The notes: generated from the letters alone by a model not told the origin. Positions 1 to 10,758 are shown, counted from the first letter of the stretch. The stretch is 18,394 nt of DNA from Chromera velia (GCA_018398765.1 JAHBMJ010002512.1:1-18394); one strand, 5' to 3'. Numbers and translations are program-made.

Positions 1-190
1 AGCTCGTGCAGAGACTTAATTTAGAAAATAACAGACATTTGAGTGTTTTTATACTTTTTGTGGGTCATTACTAAGTTTTCTATTTAAAATAAAATTTATA
101 CTTGTGTGGCTGATTTCTATCTATTTTTTTAGAGATTTGTTGTTTTTTTCTCTATAGAAAGTCCCTACGATGTCTATTTATGATTGAGAT
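1..190. other. AT-rich intergenic spacer
   Basis: This stretch is strongly AT-rich, with T-runs and mixed A/T words, and has no credible open reading frame. It ends abruptly near position 200, where composition becomes GC-balanced. I see no gene here. The same kind of spacer recurs around 8040-8700, 12060-12700 and 16830-17740. Confidence 0.75.
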
Positions 191-458
191 TACCTAATGC
201 ATGGCTCCGGCCGACCGGCCGTCAACGGACGCTGCAATCTGACAGTCCGGCAGATAATTTCTGGTGCAAAAAGTTTCGCTGAAGTCTCTTACTGTAGTTC
301 GCTAAGGGAAGGTTTTCTGTTTGCCCTGTCTTTCTTCTACATGTCTGTTTCGCATTCTTCAAGCTCCAATCGAGTCGTGAATCGCAAAGGAAGGAAAGAA
401 CGAAATTGACTGACCTTGATCGTGAGTCCATCTTTCCGTCTTGAGCGGCTGTCTGACT
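191..458 (+). promoter_or_regulatory. Presumed promoter and 5' leader of the LRR gene
   Basis: This is the GC-balanced stretch between the AT-rich spacer and the first exon. It contains a direct repeat CCGGCCG-A-CCGGCCG at 207-221, which could be a regulatory site. An in-frame TGA at 423-425 precedes the chosen ATG at 459. A 70-codon ORF from 197 has no recognisable features and would be an upstream ORF if transcribed. No convincing TATA box is visible, and the transcription start cannot be placed. Confidence 0.4.
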
Positions 459-3400
459 ATGGCCCTCCAGCGTGCGGAGGTGGAGCTCAAGCAGAAGCTC
501 AGCAGGATGGAATTCCTCCAAGACGAGGAGCAGTTCCCCGAGGGGATCCACGGGAAGGAGCTCTCATTCGAGGAGGCCCAACAAATAAAGGGACTCTACG
601 AAGGATACTCCCTCAGAGCCCAATATTTCGAGCACCTGCGCTTTCCTGCAGTGCCAATCAAACGCCCCCATCCGGTACCGACAGAAGAACGAAGAATCAC
701 CAAGACCTCCGAGCTACCGGATGACCCAACAGAGAACGTCCAGAGAATAGAGGCGGACTTCAGGTCCCGCCGTCGGAGCATTCTGGCGGAGTCTCTTCCC
801 CTCACCAACGGCCCTGCAGCAGTGTGGCCCTCAGACATGAAGCCCTACATCAAAATGCGCTCACAGCTGAACCAGTCTTCCTCATCCCCTGTTCTGCACA
901 AACGCGGCCTCGATCCTGAAGAGGAGGGCCGCAGGTTTCGTCTCCTCTTCACGCCGGACGAGAAGGCGTATGCGTCTGCCTTGGAAGAAGAGGAGAACGA
1001 GGACGAGGACGTGCTGGAAAAGAAAATCCTCAGAGCGAGGGGGGTAAACAAGGTCGTGGCAGAGCAGAAGGGAAAATTCCCAGCACTGAGAGCACTGACA
1101 GGCCTAGGGACACACTCGAAGGACGAACTGAACCGTCTTGAAAGGCTGCTCCGAAGGTGTGCTTCTCTCTTCTTCGGCTTGTCCCTCCCTTTTTTTCATT
1201 CAGTCACTGCGTTCATTTCAAGAAGCATTGTCTGTCACTGGCGGTGTCTATAGTCTTCTTTCAATGAGATTCGTACCCCAGCTTGATTGTTTTCTTCACT
1301 GCGTCCCCCCACTTGCACTGTCTCTTCCCTGAAGAGTCCATGCCCTCAGACAGACAGATCATGGATGGGCCGAGTGAAATGAATTGCATCACCCAACTCA
1401 CCCCCTCCTCCTCCCTGCTTCATTCCTTCCACACGACGAATAAATGAATGAATGAATGCTTGCAGTCCCCTCCCAAAGGGCCCCGTCCTGACCCCCTCTG
1501 CCCGACCCCTCGCGATAGACGATGCCGACTACCTAGCCTCCCAACTTCCCGTCTACACAGGAAAGAGGGGAGGCTGGCTCCCTGGTCTGACATTCCAGGA
1601 CGTCGTCGAAAGCAGACACCTACAGTCAGTCACAGAAACGTACACAACTCAGAGAGGCATGAAGATATTCCCTTTTTTTGCATGGAGACATCCAAACCTT
1701 GACTGCGTCATGTGCTTCTGATCATAAAAGAAGCTCATGAATACCTCCCTCGTGCATCTATCTGCCTTTTTCTCCCTCCGGCTTTTCCCCTTAATTCCTT
1801 CCCCCTCTCAGACTGTACTTCGACGCCTGCCGGTTCCTTCGGATTGCCCCCACGCCCCCCTATCTTTTCCTGAAGGAGAAGGTGGAGGACCTCGACCTCA
1901 GATATCAGGTAGGTAGCTCGGCAGAGAGAGAGAGACGAGGATAGGGGGGGGTGGGGGGTAAGATGGGTCTTTTTTGTCCCCCTCCTGGTTCTGTGTTCTC
2001 CATCCATCTGCATGCTGCCTGCCTGTCTGCCTGACGTTCACGCCCCATTTTGGGAAGTTCCGTACCCCCGTGCTGTGGAAGGAAGCGATATTAATTTGTC
2101 GCAAGTTACGGCGATTTCTCTCATCTTTTGTTTCTCTCTTCCCCTCCTTCTGCTTCACTAACTCACTCACTGAATCCATCGAATGGAAAGCACTTTCCTC
2201 GCCACTCTTGAGAGAGGCGGCTACCTCTTGATTCTTTAGTGAACGATGACGCGCGTATGAGAGAGAGGACAAGTTGAAGAATAAGTAAGGACTTAATTGT
2301 GCGCCTCTTCCTTGAACGAAACGCATGCAGCGAGTGATTGACGCTGATCTGGCAGCCATTGCAAGAGGGCTCATGGGTCTGGAGAACAGAAAGGTGACCT
2401 CGATCAATATCTCACACAATCCGATCACAGATTCAGGTACGTCAGGCCTCTTTCTTTAGACTAAGGGGGAAGGGGGCAAAGAAAATAGGATCTCTGAATC
2501 TCCTTTCAGGTTTTCTTCGGTTTCTGGACTCCATGGCCTAGCTCTTTTTCTTTCATTGCGTCTCTCTCTTTCAGCCTGCCTCCCTCTTTATCCGCTTCGT
2601 GCGCCGGTGCATTGGTTGGTTGCGGGGTCAAGGCCAGGTCTTCTCGAACAAAAAATTTGTTGGCATGCAGACCTTGACAGATACACGAAAGTTGAAGAAA
2701 GCAGGGCTGCCTTTTCTGTCTGGTCACTCGCTCACTGGATTACACGTCACTTGGTGAGTCGATCGTTGCATGCAGGCTTGAGCATGCTTTTGCGAGGGCT
2801 CCCCTACCACATCCTGGGGCACCTGCAGCATCTGAATCTCTCGCACACGATGATCAACGGGCGGGCCTTCGCACTCCTCGCAGAGCTCCTCCATAACAGG
2901 TCAGAAAGCAGAGAGCAAGGCAGAGAGAGACAGAGAGAAAGGTCATTTTGATTGATTAAAAACGCAAGAAGGTTCGTTCCATTTTTTATGTTATGTTTCC
3001 TCTTTCTAAGCTGATGGGCTCTCCATTCGTGAGGGTTTTCTATTCCAGTCGCAGTTCCCTCTTTGCACTCAACGGATGAATCCAACCACTCATCCCCTCC
3101 CGTGCAACGACTACCCACGCATGCAGGCAGCTCCCCAAACTGAAGGAGATCATGCTGGCAGGCTGCCATATCCTTCCGCAAGCCCGGACAGCCATCATGG
3201 ACGCCATCAGGTGGGATGAAGGAAGGGAGGGGGGGTGCATGAAGAGGCCGGAGAGTGGATCGATCAGGGGGAGGGAGGGGAAGGGACGAGTGGCCGGAAG
3301 AGAGAAACGAGCAAGTCAGAGACGTCTGCAGGGTGCCATCAATGAGAGCTGAGCTGTGGGCGGATGGACAAAATGATTCAGAGCAATTGGTCCAATGGCG

Positions 3401-6324
3401 CAACATGTTTGGAAAGCAGAAGTGAAAAGCTTTTCCTAGCTCAGAACATTTGTGCTTAGGCACGGAGCAGACGCGATGGAATTTCATCATATTGAGCCAA
3501 CAGCCATGGAGCGTTGGAAGAGCTCGGATATCGAGGCCTTGCAATCGATTTTGGAGAGATGAAATGCCCCGTGGGGGCGTATACATGTGTGCAGAGATAC
3601 GTGAAGTCATTTGGTCGGAGCGTTGAAGTGGGAAAAAGAAGAAAAGTACACAAACCAAAAGACCAGGGCACTTTCTGTTCATGACATCCGACTGCTGCCC
3701 TCATATTCCCTCTCTCCTTTCCACAGGCATCACCAGAAGTTTGAGAAGGTCTCTTTGGCCTTCACCAAAATCGGAACAGTCTCTCAGAGAAGATGCCAGG
3801 AGTGAGTCAGTTGGGGTATGCACTTACTTTCTATATGAAAAAGAATTCTGTATGAAAGTAAATGCATGAACCATTTCTCAGAGGAGATGCCAGGAGTCAG
3901 TTGCATGGGGATGTTTGAGAAGCTTGATTTCTGTTTCTTCTCTGTCTGTCGCCTTTTCTCCCCGACTTTTGATTGGTTTTGATATTTTTGTGAGTGTGGG
4001 GGTAAATGTAATCAAGCGAGAAATCTTTCAGACGCACCTGAGAGAAAGAATGACAGAAACCAAATCCGTCAGTCTGCCTACCTGTCTGTCTGACCATCGA
4101 TCGATCTATCTATCTATCTGTCTGCTTCTCCGTCTCCCGTCCTGTCTGTGTGCAGAGTCGCTCAAATGATAGACGAATGCTCCGACCTCCTCTGGTTGGA
4201 CATCAGCGGCAACTTCTTCAGAAAGGAGGTTCGTTCGTTGGAGGGTGCGTGGGGGGCCGCGCCGATGTCGTTCTTTCCTCATTCGGTTCTTTGTACATTT
4301 CTCTTACGACCACCCATGTTCTGCCTGTGTTCTGAATCTGATCTGCATTTAAGTGCACGAAGCATGTCACAATGAGGCGCTGGCAAGTACACCTTCCCCT
4401 GTTTATGCGTTAGCCTGCCTGTCTGCTTGTCTGTACAGGGAATGAAGTATCTCTGCACAACGCTGACGAACACACTGCTCGAGACTCTGTACTTCGCACA
4501 AAACGGAGCATCACAAGAAGGCTCTGCAAGCATTGCATACAATCCAGGAGGTCAGTTGAGATAGAGGATTGATTCATCGGATGGGCGCATGTTCTTGTTC
4601 TGTACTTGCAACTTAGCCGACTTCCAGTGAGCATGTAGGTGGGGGGTGTCTGTTTGCCTGAGGAGCGTGAGATCAGCGCAGGAGAAGAGAAAGACGCCCG
4701 CACCTAGATCTTCGCGTTGAGGTCGCGTCCTCCTCTCTGCGCTCTCTGTGAACCAACAAGCATTGCGCCAACGTCCAAAGAGGGACAATGCTCTGTTTGC
4801 TTTCCCTCTCTCTCTCTCTCTCTCTCTCTCTTACTTGATCTCTCTTTCGCACCCACACACGGAGCTGCTTTGTCCTTTACTCATTGTGCCAATTGCATCT
4901 ACGTGGCTCCCTGACTTGCTGACTGCAGGTGAGGTGGTGAGTGGGGGCAAGGGGGAGTCGCCATACTTCAACGAGTTCAACCCCATGCTCATTTTCCTCT
5001 CTGTGCTCCCTCAGTACAGGTACGGGCATCGGTGGAGTGGGGTCGAATGGGCAAGCAAGTTCATTGCAAGAATAAAAATAAGCACATGAATGTGTCAGGC
5101 AGGATGTGGCAATGTCGCTTGGTTCGTTTATCAAGGCGAGCGTCTGAAAGACAAAAAAGCAAGAATTCATAAGGATCCCTAAACCATATTCTGAGAACGC
5201 AGCCTCGTCCCCGATTTCCTGAGTTGCATTCTTGTTTCCCTTTCCCTGCTTTTCCCTTGGTTCGTCACCTCCTGTATCTCGTCGTTTCTCTTGCTTGTCT
5301 TTTTGGCATGCTTTACATCCTTCTCAGATTCGACTTTGTGGTAATGCACAAAACCTTCCTCACTTGATCCTTTTTTGAAAAATATATTTCTCCTTCCTTG
5401 CGTGTTGGAGGCATGCAGAAACATCATCTACCTTGATCTCTCCTGCAACGGAATGGGGTCACTGGCTGCTCTTGTCCTCGTCAGTCTGCACGCCCTGATA
5501 TGCTGCTCTCTTACGGTCAACATACGTTTAGTTCTTGCCCTTGGTTCCTGCTTGATGCTTTCCATTGGCACTGTTTGCGTTTTTGTGCTCTTCAGCCTGA
5601 GAAGGCAGGGGGTAGACGTCATATGCAATGCTGGCGAAGGTGGAAACTGGTGTGAGCTGGAATTGCGAATAGGTTGATCAAAGTGTTGGCTGGGCTGTCG
5701 TGGACACGCAATGGAACTGGATGACTCGATCGATGAATCTTTTTTTGCGTGGGTAAATGAATCTGGTTGCATGGTTGCAGGAAGAAGCACTGGTGGCACA
5801 TCAGTCACTGAAGAAGCTGAACGTCCGAGAAAATCCGTTCGGTATCGCTGGGTGGCGGTCAGTCTGTCTGTCTGGCAGTTTGGCCACACTGAAATACTTG
5901 ATTCGAGATTCCATTTCAAAGAAGCCGGCAAGACAAATCGTTCCACGGCTGTGGGTCTCCATTGTCAGGCGCGCAGTTAGAGACTCAGGTGTTGAAGGCT
6001 TGGTGTGTTTGCACTTCTCACCAATCTCTGCGGACCAACCGATTGGTTCCCTGCCTGCCAGACGTTGAATGAATGTCCCTCCCTGCAGAGCTCTGGTCCG
6101 TGCACTCTGTGTGGCCGGGACGACGCTGACGGACCTCAACTGTGCCCTTACACACAACGAACGGGTCAGTCGGACGGACAGGAAGGAAGGAGAGACAAAA
6201 AGAGAGGGTTGCGCAAATGAACAATCAGTGCATGATGACACCATCGTGCTTGGTGCTTCACCAGAAGGTGCCTGATGATGCGCCCTACCTCTCTCTTTCT
6301 CTCCCCCCCTCTCTGTATGTATGC

Positions 6325-6355
<31 letters not shown>

Positions 6356-7626
6356 CTTGAATTCGTTCCTCACATGCAGCCCCACGCCCCGGACGTGAAC
6401 AAGATTGTGAACCTGATTCATCAGAGCGACCAGCCCACCGTGCCCTTCACTACCCGTCTCGACACAGACAACCCCGCACACCGGACGCTCATGTGCCGTC
6501 TGGTTGCGTTCATCGAGACCCCCCCTCCCACAGGCCTAGGTCTCAAATTGACCCAATGCATCAAGGAAGTGCAGGCAGGTGGGAGGGGGTTCCGGTTAAC
6601 CTCTGGACTCCAAGACAAAGACCTCCCTCCTCCGAACAGAAACCCCTTGTCCTTCTCTGTCTTCATCCCCGGTATCATGGAAGATCCTAACGCCCCCCCA
6701 AAACCACCACAGCCGCCCACACCTGCGCCGACCGCAGCACCTCCCGCGAATGCATCCGCGCCATCAGAAAATGGAGACAGCCCTGAGGGTGCAGGCAGCA
6801 CGGGGGGGAGTGGAGGGAAGGCCAAATTCTGGGCCCTGGAGCCTCAATGGCTTAGAGACAAGCGACTCCGAAGAGGACCCGGTCGCCGTGCAAAGGGGAG
6901 CAGCATCAAGGAGGAGGGCCTGGTGGTGATTGCAGAGGCATTGAAGACCTGCGAGGCTGACAGAACGAGGGTCTGCATAGTGGAGGTGAGTGCGGGGGGG
7001 ACTGAGCCTTTAGGTTTTTTTCGCCCGCCTTGAGGATGCAGCTTCCTTGTTGTGCGTGTGATTGACGTCATCATGAATGCTTCTTCTTCCTTCCACAACG
7101 AAAGTCAGTTTATGTTGCGGGAATATTTGTATGACTGCATGTGGATGGATCAATTCATCGGCTTTCTAGTCCCATTGTTCCCATCTCTCTGCCTGTGCGC
7201 GGTCTGCCTGACTTCATCTGACCTCACCACTTTGACATGACTATGTCATCAGGTGGAACGCAATCAATACACTTCGCCTCTCCAGACGTGTCTGTATGTA
7301 TGTCTGTCTGTCTGTCTACCTGCGTGCATTGAATAGGGAAGCGTTAGACCGATTGCCCGACTCGTCAAAAGGTCAAGCTCAATGCCATTCATTCAACTGG
7401 TTGAATTAAGGGGTTTTCATTTCAAACTGGAAAGAAAGAGCTTGCTACTTTTCAGATTCGTTTCTCCCCCCATTCATCCCCCTCCGTTCAGGCGGTAGCC
7501 GATGAGTTGGAGCTGAGTGTCGACCAGTCGAAAGTTCTCTGGGGCGCCCTTCCATCCCGTCTGCAGAAGGACTCTCTGAGAGAGTTGAACTACAGAGCAA
7601 AGGGGAAAGACTCTCCGAGATCATGA
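459..7626 (+). CDS. Leucine-rich-repeat protein, ribonuclease-inhibitor type, 15 exons
   Basis: Joining 15 GT-AG exons gives one open frame of about 857 residues ending in TGA. ATG 459 is the first Met after an in-frame TGA and is followed by G. Residues 1-318 (exons 1-3) are charged, with an acidic Glu/Asp patch near residue 180. Residues about 319-620 carry roughly nine irregular leucine-rich repeats with cores such as INISHNPIT, LNLSHTMIN, LDISGNFF, LDLSCNGM and LNVRENPF, spaced about 25-35 residues. Exon 14 adds a Pro/Ala-rich linker (about residues 710-755) and a basic patch (LRDKRLRRGPGRR). The last exon is a short charged helix-like tail. RNI-type LRRs usually form a protein-binding horseshoe, as in RanGAP or flagellar DRC5/TCTE1. 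I see no catalytic domain, signal peptide or membrane span, so the partner and exact role are unknown. The LRR call is firm, and single exon borders may be off. Confidence 0.85.
3783..3910 (+). repeat. Near-duplicate of the exon 7 end inside intron 7
   Basis: The end of exon 7 and its donor (3783-3816) recur about 93 nt downstream at 3876-3910, with GAGATGCCAGGAGT shared almost exactly. The second copy lacks four bases at the donor. That turns AGGA|GTGAGTCAG into AGGA|GTCAGT, which is the other donor form common in this gene. Use of the downstream donor would add 94 nt with an in-frame TGA. Confidence 0.7.
4806..4831 (+). repeat. (CT)n microsatellite in intron 9
   Basis: About 13 CT dinucleotide units lie within intron 9, about 100 nt before its acceptor. 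The tract is pyrimidine-rich on the coding strand. Confidence 0.9.
6325..6349 (+). repeat. (GT)n microsatellite in intron 13
   Basis: Twelve GT units lie in intron 13, about 30 nt upstream of the exon 14 acceptor. The acceptor itself reads ACATGCAG. Repeat length may vary between strains. Confidence 0.9.
7301..7317 (+). repeat. (TGTC)n short tandem repeat in intron 14
   Basis: About four TGTC units. Related TCTG/TCTA words are scattered through other introns of the gene, for example near 4076-4124 before the exon 8 acceptor. Confidence 0.7.
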
Positions 7627-7960
7627 TGATCTATCATGGATCAATGAATGGAGGCATACAGATAATCTGCACATGAAAAAATCGGGAGAGGTGGAAATAA
7701 CGGCAAATCCTGGCGGTGTGTGCATGTACAGTCGGTGCAGCGAAGTCGATCGTGCGAATTCCTCTCTCTGTGTATTGCATGTGTCTTTCCAGGTTGACGG
7801 TCCACCTGCATGAACGAACGGCGAGCTTTGAAAATGCCCTTTCACTCTCTGTTTACAGCCAGGCCCTTGCAGTGTACACTGGGCATCCCGCATTTACCCA
7901 AAGTCTGTGAACGAATTTTTAAATTTGTTTGGCGCTCCATGGATAAAAGCTTCAACTTAA
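7627..7960 (+). other. 3' flank / probable 3'UTR of the LRR gene
   Basis: This GC-balanced sequence follows the TGA at 7624-7626. I see no canonical AATAAA signal and no further exon that continues the frame. ORFs here have no recognisable protein features. Confidence 0.45.
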
Positions 7961-8760
7961 AAGGTAGATCAAACTGCCTCATGCATACTCCGTCTCACGT
8001 TAGAAGCCTATAGGTATAGGCTAGTTGCCAAGTGGCAATACCGTAGTACTATGATAATTCTCATACAATCATTTATAATATTAATATTTGATTCATTAAT
8101 TTTTATGCTAGTTTTCATGATGATGGTGATCATGATTCATTAATTTTGTCTTTTTTTTTTTTTAATAGCTTTGATTTTTTTTATATTTGTTTATATGCTA
8201 TTTTACGGTGAATTTTGAATTTTTAATAATTTTTGACTAGATCTTTGACTAGGTTTTTATTTTAGAAATTTATTTGCTCATTTAGATTATTGAAAAGCTG
8301 AAAGTTGTGTATATAGTTGCCTGGACGCTAGCCTGGACGTTCACTTAGAATTGTAAATTAAATTAATTAAGTGAATCGATCAGTGCGTTAGTCATTGTAT
8401 AGGGTCCTATAATAGGGATAATTGGCTTAATAGTTTATGTTACTTTTTTTTTTTTAAGTGAAAAACAATGTTAATTACTGTGGTTTACTCCCCCCAATCA
8501 TCAAGTTTACTGTAATAAAAGTTTAAATCAAAACAGTTTAACATACTTGATGAGCACATATGCGCAAAGTAATTACATTTAAGCATACATATAGCCATAT
8601 GCAGGCCAGTTCCATACAAGTTGCTTAAGCGATGCTTTTCTTTGATTGGCGATACTGTGATTATCTTGGCGTGATTGATAGATGCACATATAGAACTGAA
8701 CCCCCCCCTAAAAAATGAAAAAATGTGTTATGCAAGTATACGTGCGATCTTAGGGTCTCT
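7961..8760. other. AT-rich intergenic spacer
   Basis: Highly AT-rich sequence with T-runs at about 8150-8162 and 8444-8455. An 8-bp perfect inverted repeat with a 2-nt spacer (AGCCTATA-GG-TATAGGCT) lies at 8005-8022, near the start of the AT-rich block. The word GCCTGGACG occurs twice near 8320-8340. I see no gene or RNA in it. Confidence 0.65.
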
Positions 8761-8896
8761 CGCTTGATCTCAGCAGAGCTGAGCTGCCCCCCGAGGCGAT
8801 GGCATACATGTGTATATTAGTCAAATCCGACGCGATTCAAAAATGCTGCCTTATGTTTGCATCGCGATCTGTATTGGGCTCTGTACTTATTCTAGC

Positions 8897-9080
8897 TTGC
8901 GCGCAACAGTGCAACACAGCATGCATGTGTAACGCCTTGCAACACGAAGCAACGCGTCCAGGACAACGGTGTTGCGCACAATTTGAAAGTGCATGTTGCA
9001 ACGGACTATTGCTCGCAATACGGGCAACATACTGTTGTTGCAGCTAGTGCAGAACATACTGTTTAATGCAGAACTGTTGC
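8897..9080. repeat. Cluster of GCAAC/GTTGC words in both orientations
   Basis: GCAAC starts at 8903, 8911, 8939, 8949, 8998 and 9024. GTTGC starts at 8971, 8995, 9037 and 9076. Ten copies of one complementary pentamer pair thus fall within 178 nt. The block opens with the palindrome TTGCGCGCAA at 8897-8906. It could be a binding-site array, a folded RNA, or remains of a simple repeat. Confidence 0.6.
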
Positions 9081-9352
9081 TCAGATCGCCTTTTGGCAGC
9101 TCAGTGACAGTACTGACAGGGTCCAAAAGAGTGAGTGAACTCTTCCAAAATAGTTTCTCGCCTGCGATAGACCTCCTTCAAGTGATGCATGTCTCGGCAT
9201 AAAGCCTACAGTTGACTGTGAATGCACAGCTTGCCAGTTCCACCCTAATTTTCAGCATTCTGAAAAACCAAGTGATGCATTCAGTTTGATTGCACTTCGA
9301 TCGGCTGCATCTTTCTCCTTCTCTCCACCAATACTATCGGTCACCCTCTAAG
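9081..9352. other. Unassigned spacer before the HNH locus
   Basis: This sequence is GC-balanced and contains no recognisable gene, RNA or repeat. It may include the promoter of the downstream HNH-family copy, but no TATA-like element is evident. Confidence 0.4.
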
Positions 9353-9457
9353 ATGAAGCGCATTGCAGCGACATTCTGTTGTCGCACCTCAGGCTGTTTC
9401 CTTCGCCCCCTCTCTAGTCTCTTACTGAGACCTTCTGCTCTCTCCTCAAACGAATAA
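9353..9457 (+). other. Short upstream ORF in frame with the HNH-family gene
   Basis: A 34-codon ORF from ATG 9353 ends at TAA 9455-9457, in the same frame as the ATG at 9482. Its product is rich in Ser, Leu, Arg and Cys, begins MKRIAATF, and has only one acidic residue, just before the stop. That composition resembles an organelle-targeting leader. It could be a regulatory upstream ORF, or the original N-terminus cut off by a nonsense mutation. Chance cannot be excluded. Confidence 0.3.
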
Positions 9458-10072
9458 ACAAGACAGTCAAGCAGCGGGCAGATGTGGAAGGTTGGTGCTC
9501 TTCCAACACAGGGGTGTCCTATGCCGGTAGGCATGGTTTTTGAAACCGGTGCGTGTCATGGTTTTGTAATGAGCAGCTCGAGAGGCATCCTTTCCAGGCA
9601 GGCACAACATCTTGAAAGAGGAGACTCTGCTCCATCAAGCCCCGGGGAAACTCGAAAACAGCTGCCTTACCCTGTGCCGCTCACTTCAGGCAAGAGGCTG
9701 ACTCGACTGTATGGTTTCTGCGCCAGACTAGCTCTTAAAGCGGGGCACTCCCATTTTGCCAACGTACAACTCGTCAACGCGATCCTTCAGGGTCGTTACT
9801 GGTTCTGTGCTGCTGCTTCCAAGTCTGTTTGCAGTGGAGAAGCAGCAAGTCAGTCACCTGAGGAGCGGGCGGGTCAGGGAGTGTCCGTGTGTGAGAGGAA
9901 TGCCGATCTTTCTGTTCCCGTCTCACCAAGAAGATCCGGAGCAGCAGCATCCGTGGGCCAGGGCGCGAATAAGCGAGAGGGCCGTCCCGTTGATTCTCTA
10001 AGCTCCAAACAGAAGCAGTCTGACTGTCCTCCCACCAATGCCAGAAAAGTTCACAGCAAAAGCAAGCGTCAG

Positions 10073-10503
10073 TGCCCGCACGGTAGATATTACTATTTGT
10101 GTAAAGAGTGCGGAGGGAGGGGGATATGTGAGTACGGACGTCAACGTAGCCAGTGCAAAGAATGCAGAGGATCGGGAATTTGTGAACATGGTAGGAGGCG
10201 CCACAACTGTAAAGAGTGTGGAGGTATCTCCATTTGCGTCCACGGCCGAATCAAGTATTCATGTTCGAAATGTCGTGGGAGTTCCATCTGTGTACACGGC
10301 CGCCGACGAGCTACTGTTTAGAGTGCGGCGGGGGCGGAATTTGCCAACACGGTCGTCAACGATCACAATGCAAAGAGTGTGGAGGAGGTGCAATTTGCGA
10401 ACATAGCCATATACGCTCTACATGCAGAGAGTGCGGAGGTGGCAGTTTCTGCGCACATGGTCGCCGGCGAAGCATGTGTGCGGTGTGCCAGAAAGACAAC
10501 CCC
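10073..10503 (+). repeat. Eight tandem 18-residue Cys/His units (54-nt period)
   Basis: Units begin CPHGR, CEYGR, CEHGR, CVHGR, CVHGR, CQHGR, CEHSH and CAHGR. Most end with a C-x2-C pair, usually KECGG. Each unit has C-x-H ... C-x2-C, four potential zinc ligands; the second has Tyr in place of His. DNA identity between units is moderate, so the array is old, not a fresh expansion. The frameshift falls in unit 5. Confidence 0.85.
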
Positions 10504-10635
10504 AACTATGAACATAGGCAGACACAACGAAATAAGCTTGTTTTCCGTTTAGCACATACAGTGAGGACAGCCGTTTGGCGATGCCTCCGAGCCGTCCGCA
10601 ATGGCAGAGTCCCATCCTCGAAAAAGCGTTCCCAT

Positions 10636-10758
10636 GAGTACCTCGGTTGTTCGTTCCCCGATCTCAAAGCCCACCTCGAGAAGGACAACTTCCATGGCAA
10701 CCCCGGAATGTCGTGGGAGAATTACGGAAGTTTGTGGCACGTTGACCATATTGTGCCT
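10636..10758 (+). repeat. HNH core block, copy 1 of a 123-nt duplicated segment
   Basis: It encodes EYLGCSFPD through WHVDHIVP. It differs from 11750-11872 at only 6 of 123 positions, three synonymous and three non-synonymous. The DNA immediately on both sides is strongly diverged between the copies, though still alignable as protein. Confidence 0.85.

Larger units (their letters stand above)
459..7626 (+). other. Exon map of the LRR gene
   Basis: Exons deduced from frame continuity and GT-AG borders: 459-1156, 1466-1624, 1812-1908, 2331-2436, 2776-2899, 3127-3210, 3727-3801, 4156-4228, 4439-4550, 4929-5019, 5419-5479, 5781-5857, 6089-6164, 6380-6985, 7492-7626. They total 2574 nt, exactly 858 codons including the stop. 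Introns run from 187 to 516 nt. Ten of 14 acceptors end in TGCAG, and five donors read GTCAGT. Exon 2's donor (CA|GTCAGT) and exon 7's donor (GA|GTGAGT) are the least certain, because they rest on frame and motif continuity alone. Confidence 0.75.

Noticed and set aside
2804-3682. 292-codon minus-strand ORF
   Set aside because: It lies antisense across exons 5 and 6 and introns of the LRR gene, has no recognisable domain, and conflicts with well-supported exons on the plus strand.
6579-6639. Possible 61-nt intron inside exon 14
   Set aside because: It has GT and AG ends, but removing it would break the frame, which is continuous through exon 14 when it is retained.
7716-8013. Extra 3' exon of the LRR gene, suggested by a CTTTCCAG before 7794
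   Set aside because: The frame already ends at TGA 7624-7626, no donor precedes that stop in exon 15, and the downstream translations have no repeat or domain features.
8799-9126. Cys-rich small ORFs on both strands
   Set aside because: The Cys and Ala/Thr codons come from the GCAAC/GTTGC cluster, and both strands are open over the same DNA, so neither is convincing.
10073-10503. CRISPR-like array
   Set aside because: The 54-nt period is a protein-coding repeat with codon-level variation throughout, without constant repeats and unique spacers, in a eukaryotic context.
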